A stretch of 64,000 bases of DNA from Crossiella cryophila (GTDB taxonomy: Bacteria > Actinomycetota > Actinomycetes > Mycobacteriales > Pseudonocardiaceae). The notes under the pieces were generated by a model. The model worked only from the letters and a program-made list of their open reading frames with translations, had not been told where the DNA came from and did no database searches. Numbering within the stretch: the stretch's first letter is position 1; each line of letters opens with the position of its first letter. Where the stretch lies: positions 9,994,142-10,058,141 of the forward strand of contig NZ_JACHMH010000001.1 in NCBI RefSeq assembly GCF_014204915.1, in the 5' to 3' direction. Both the position numbers and the translations under genes were made by a program. This document shows, one piece after another, positions 62,256 to 64,000 of this stretch.

Positions 62256-62483
62256 TCAGGACGCGGAGTAACGCTCCGCGCGGCGGGCCGCCCACTGGGA
62301 CAACCTCCGCCACCGGCGCGCCGACGCGAGGTCGCAGGCAAGCCTGCGCTCGGCCGACACCCGTTGAGCCTCTTGTATTCGTACTTTGGACAGTTCTTCG
62401 TACAGATTCATGGTCTTGAATCCCTGGCTCGAGCGTTCGATGTTCATGACGAGGAAGTAGGTGGCATCGCCGCTGGTGTTCAC
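62256..62483 (-). CDS. Small basic protein overlapping whiB7
   Basis: A 75-residue protein starting at a GTG that overlaps the whiB7 stop (GTGA), with GGAGG eight bases before, so it is translationally coupled. The sequence MNLYEELSKVRIQEAQRVSAERRLACDLASARRWRRLSQWAARRAERYSAS from the internal ATG at 62411 is helical and arginine-rich, like short actinobacterial proteins of unknown function. Either start could be used. It could bind RNA, DNA or the ribosome, but that is inference from charge alone. Confidence 0.75.
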   Translation of the reverse strand: MNTSGDATYFLVMNIERSSQGFKTMNLYEELSKVRIQEAQRVSAERRLACDLASARRWRRLSQWAARRAERYSAS

Positions 62484-62854
62484 GCCGCTGCCTCCTCAGT
62501 GCGAGTCGCGACCGGGGTCGCGACGGTGTCGGTCTTGCGGGGCCGGCCACGCGGGCGCTTCTTCGCGATGACCACACCGCGCTCGAAGATCTCGCCGCCC
62601 CAGACGCCCCAGGGCTCGCGACGGGTAAGCGCACCGGCCAGGCACTCGGCGAGCACCGGACAGCCAGCACACAAACCCTTCGCGACCTCGAGGTCGGCGG
62701 GGGTGTCGGCGAACCACAGGTCGGGGTCGTTGACGCGGCAGGGCAGGCTCAGGCCCGCGCCTGACGCGTCGTCCAACAGGTCGGTCACACCGGCCGAGGT
62801 GTCCCAGCCGGTAGGGGCCACGTCACGAGTGGACGGAGCAGTGACGGTCAACAA
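62480..62854 (-). CDS. whiB7: WhiB7 transcriptional activator
   Basis: A 124-residue WhiB protein. The iron-sulfur cysteines are C39 (LPCR), C62, C65 (LCAGCP) and C71. The turn motif is G-V-W-G-G-E, followed by the AT-hook RPRGRPRK (about 100-107), the mark of WhiB7. It binds the primary sigma factor and activates intrinsic antibiotic-resistance genes. It starts at a TTG with AAAGGAG seven bases upstream. A terminator, a leader frame and an AT-flanked promoter lie upstream, as in mycobacterial whiB7. uvrD2 upstream and the ABC1 kinase downstream match the known gene neighbourhood. Confidence 0.95.
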   Translation of the reverse strand: MLTVTAPSTRDVAPTGWDTSAGVTDLLDDASGAGLSLPCRVNDPDLWFADTPADLEVAKGLCAGCPVLAECLAGALTRREPWGVWGGEIFERGVVIAKKRPRGRPRKTDTVATPVATRTEEAAA

Positions 62855-62914
62855 GGTGTTTCTCCTTTAGTACCAACGGTTTTGTGCATCTTTTTTTGGG
62901 TTGGAGCAACAAAA

Positions 62915-62946
62915 AGGCCGCGGTCCCTGGTGGGGGTCCGCGGCCT
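62915..62946 (-). terminator. whiB7 leader attenuator terminator
   Basis: Arms AGGCCGCGG (62915-62923) and CCGCGGCCT (62938-62946) form a 9-bp stem, followed on the leftward strand by TTTTTGTTGC. It stands 60 bp before the whiB7 start, so most transcripts would stop unless an alternative fold forms. Confidence 0.85.
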
Positions 62947-62962
62947 CGAGAGGTGGGTCATT

Positions 62963-62979
62963 CCTGACCTGGGGTCAGG
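62963..62979 (-). promoter_or_regulatory. Second leader hairpin at the leader-frame stop
   Basis: CCTGACC-TGG-GGTCAGG is a 7-bp stem that contains the stop codon of the leader frame. It is flanked by GAGAG/CTCTC that could extend it. It overlaps the region that would compete with the terminator and is a candidate ribosome-sensing element. Confidence 0.5.
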
Positions 62980-63244
62980 GACTTCTCTCCAACGCGGACG
63001 TGCGACGCTCATCGGTGTTCGGCACATCGACGACGCTCGGGATCAGAGTGGTGACGGTGGTGGGGGCCCACGCGGTGAACAGAGTGGTCCCCTGGAACTG
63101 GGCGTAACGCCGGGCGGCAAGGCCGACCCGCGAATTCACCCCGGCGCACAGGGCGCCGCCGTTACCATTGATGCCGTGCCCGGACGGGCCGAATTTCCCG
63201 GTCAAGGGGTGGGCCGGGGTTCCGATGATCATCAGGTTCCTCAC
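62975..63244 (-). CDS. Leader reading frame upstream of whiB7
   Basis: An 89-codon frame from a GTG eight bases after AAGGGGG, beginning MRNLMIIGTPAHPLTGKFGP and ending NTDERRTSALERSP. It has no recognisable domain. In whiB7 leaders, translation of an upstream frame is known to decide whether the terminator forms, so this is probably regulatory. The frame is longer than the uORFs I know from mycobacteria; a later internal start (ATG at 63232) is possible. Confidence 0.6.
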   Translation of the reverse strand: MRNLMIIGTPAHPLTGKFGPSGHGINGNGGALCAGVNSRVGLAARRYAQFQGTTLFTAWAPTTVTTLIPSVVDVPNTDERRTSALERSP

Positions 63245-63316
63245 GACGTCCACCCCCTTCCCCAGTTGGCGAGATCGAGTCTCGCGGGCTCGGGGCTCTT
63301 CGCACCCGGCTGTTGC

Positions 63317-63362
63317 AGGTTATTGCGCGGTCCCACGGACGTGCAACCGCTTTTTACAAAAT
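63317..63362 (-). promoter_or_regulatory. whiB7 promoter with WhiB7-type AT element
   Basis: On the leftward strand -35 TTGCAC (63341-63346) and -10 TAACCT (63317-63322) are 18 bp apart. An A/T-rich block (63351-63362, ATTTTGTAAAAA read leftward) lies just upstream of the -35. WhiB7-activated promoters are known to need such an AT-rich element there, so the gene is probably autoactivated. Confidence 0.65.
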
Positions 63363-63367
63363 GCTCT

Positions 63368-64000
63368 TCAACTGCCCGATCGTGGTACTTCCCCGTGGTC
63401 AGACGATTGCGCGCCGTGCACGAGCGCGAGCACGTCCGCACCGAAGCGGGTCAGCTTGGTGGCGCCGATGCCGGAGATCGACACCAGCGCCGCGTCGTCG
63501 GCCGGACGCTGTTCGGCGATCGCGGTGAGGGTGGCGTCGGTGAAGACGACATACGGCGGGACCTTGAGTTGTTTGGCTCGCGCCCCCCGCCAGGCGAGCA
63601 GCCTGGCGAGCAACTCCTCGTCCACAGTGGACGGACAGCCGGAGCATCGGCCGAGCTTGATCGCGGTGGTGCCGATGAGCGCGCCGCCACAACCACGGCA
63701 GCCCGGTTTGACCGATTGTCGAGACGGTGTGTTGCCGGACACACCCTGCGCGCGGCCCGGAAGGGCAGCCGGATGGTCCTCGGGCATCAGCCCGTTGAGG
63801 AAACGGCTGCGCCGCCGGTACCGCTTGCCGCCCTCGGCCCTGGACAACGCCCAGGACAACCACAGGTGCTCCCTGGCCCTGGTGATCCCGACGTAGAAGA
63901 GCCGCCGCTCCTCCTCGATCGCCGCGTGGTCGGCCGGGGTGTCGCCGATGGCGTGCTGGATCGGCAACGTGCCCTCGACCAGCCCGACCAGGAACACCGC
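63368..64000 (-). CDS. uvrD2: UvrD2-type helicase, C-terminal part (runs off the right edge)
   Basis: The last 210 residues of a superfamily 1 helicase. Motif V/VI are visible as VFLVGLVEGTLPIQHA and EEERRLFYVGITRAREHLWLSW. A four-cysteine zinc knot (CRGCGG and RCSGCP) follows, and an HRDC domain ends the protein (LLARLLAWRGARAKQLKVPPYVVFTDATLTAIAEQRP, ISGIGATKLTRFGADVL). UvrD2 of mycobacteria has this helicase-Cys4-HRDC layout and lies beside whiB7. It acts in DNA repair and is essential in M. tuberculosis by its helicase-independent part. Confidence 0.92.
   Translation of the reverse strand, partial: AVFLVGLVEGTLPIQHAIGDTPADHAAIEEERRLFYVGITRAREHLWLSWALSRAEGGKRYRRRSRFLNGLMPEDHPAALPGRAQGVSGNTPSRQSVKPGCRGCGGALIGTTAIKLGRCSGCPSTVDEELLARLLAWRGARAKQLKVPPYVVFTDATLTAIAEQRPADDAALVSISGIGATKLTRFGADVLALVHGAQSSDHGEVPRSGS

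Overview
The window is high-GC actinobacterial DNA. Evidence includes GTG/TTG starts, leaderless-looking genes, an initiator tRNA with a C1-U72 acceptor end, a tmRNA with a tag ending ALAA, a WhiB7 with an AT-hook, mycothiol-type DinB enzymes and many TetR/LuxR regulators. A recurrent TGTCCAC-type palindrome and the mix of P450s, LAL regulators and a terpene-cyclase-like gene suggest a secondary-metabolite-rich Pseudonocardiales actinomycete, but the genus is inference. No transposase, phage gene, CRISPR array or replication origin was seen.

Left part (1-26.6 kb): a YtrA-type ABC transporter operon with a perfect operator; a flavin monooxygenase plus 2-oxoglutarate oxygenase pair; a nitroreductase/TetR divergent pair; tRNA-Ala; an orphan phenylacetate-CoA-ligase-like enzyme; a membrane-anchored DsbA-like protein; an MFS pump; a glycosyltransferase and the helicase HrpB. 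These are followed by two large paralogous LAL/LuxR regulators flanking a secreted three-repeat protein, a second secreted protein, and a leftward run of response regulator, histidine kinase, P450, ferredoxin and ferredoxin reductase.

Middle (26.7-47.1 kb): a secreted beta-propeller protein, then a KstD-like flavoprotein preceded by two perfect KstR-type boxes; several TetR/divergent-target pairs with clear operators; a 900-bp G-rich intergenic region that begins where a C-rich stretch ends; tmRNA; a NarL-type two-component system; the housekeeping block prfB-ftsE-ftsX-smpB read leftward; a ThDP enzyme divergent from an AraC regulator; a second P450 divergent from its TetR; and initiator tRNA.

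Right part (47.4-64 kb): a block known from actinobacteria such as Mycobacterium (UPF0182, PPA1309-like, PDZ/Lon-like protease, DUF2342 protein, ThiF/TOMM-like protein, ABC1 kinase, whiB7, uvrD2). It is interrupted here by a frameshifted Tat-exported glycosidase, a metallopeptidase, a zinc-ribbon mini-protein, a minisatellite, a LuxR response regulator and a class II terpene-cyclase-like protein with an altered catalytic motif. whiB7 has a long leader with a reading frame and a terminator (an attenuator architecture) and overlaps a small basic downstream gene.

All functions come from reading the sequence by eye; family names rest on motifs and remembered family features, not on searches.
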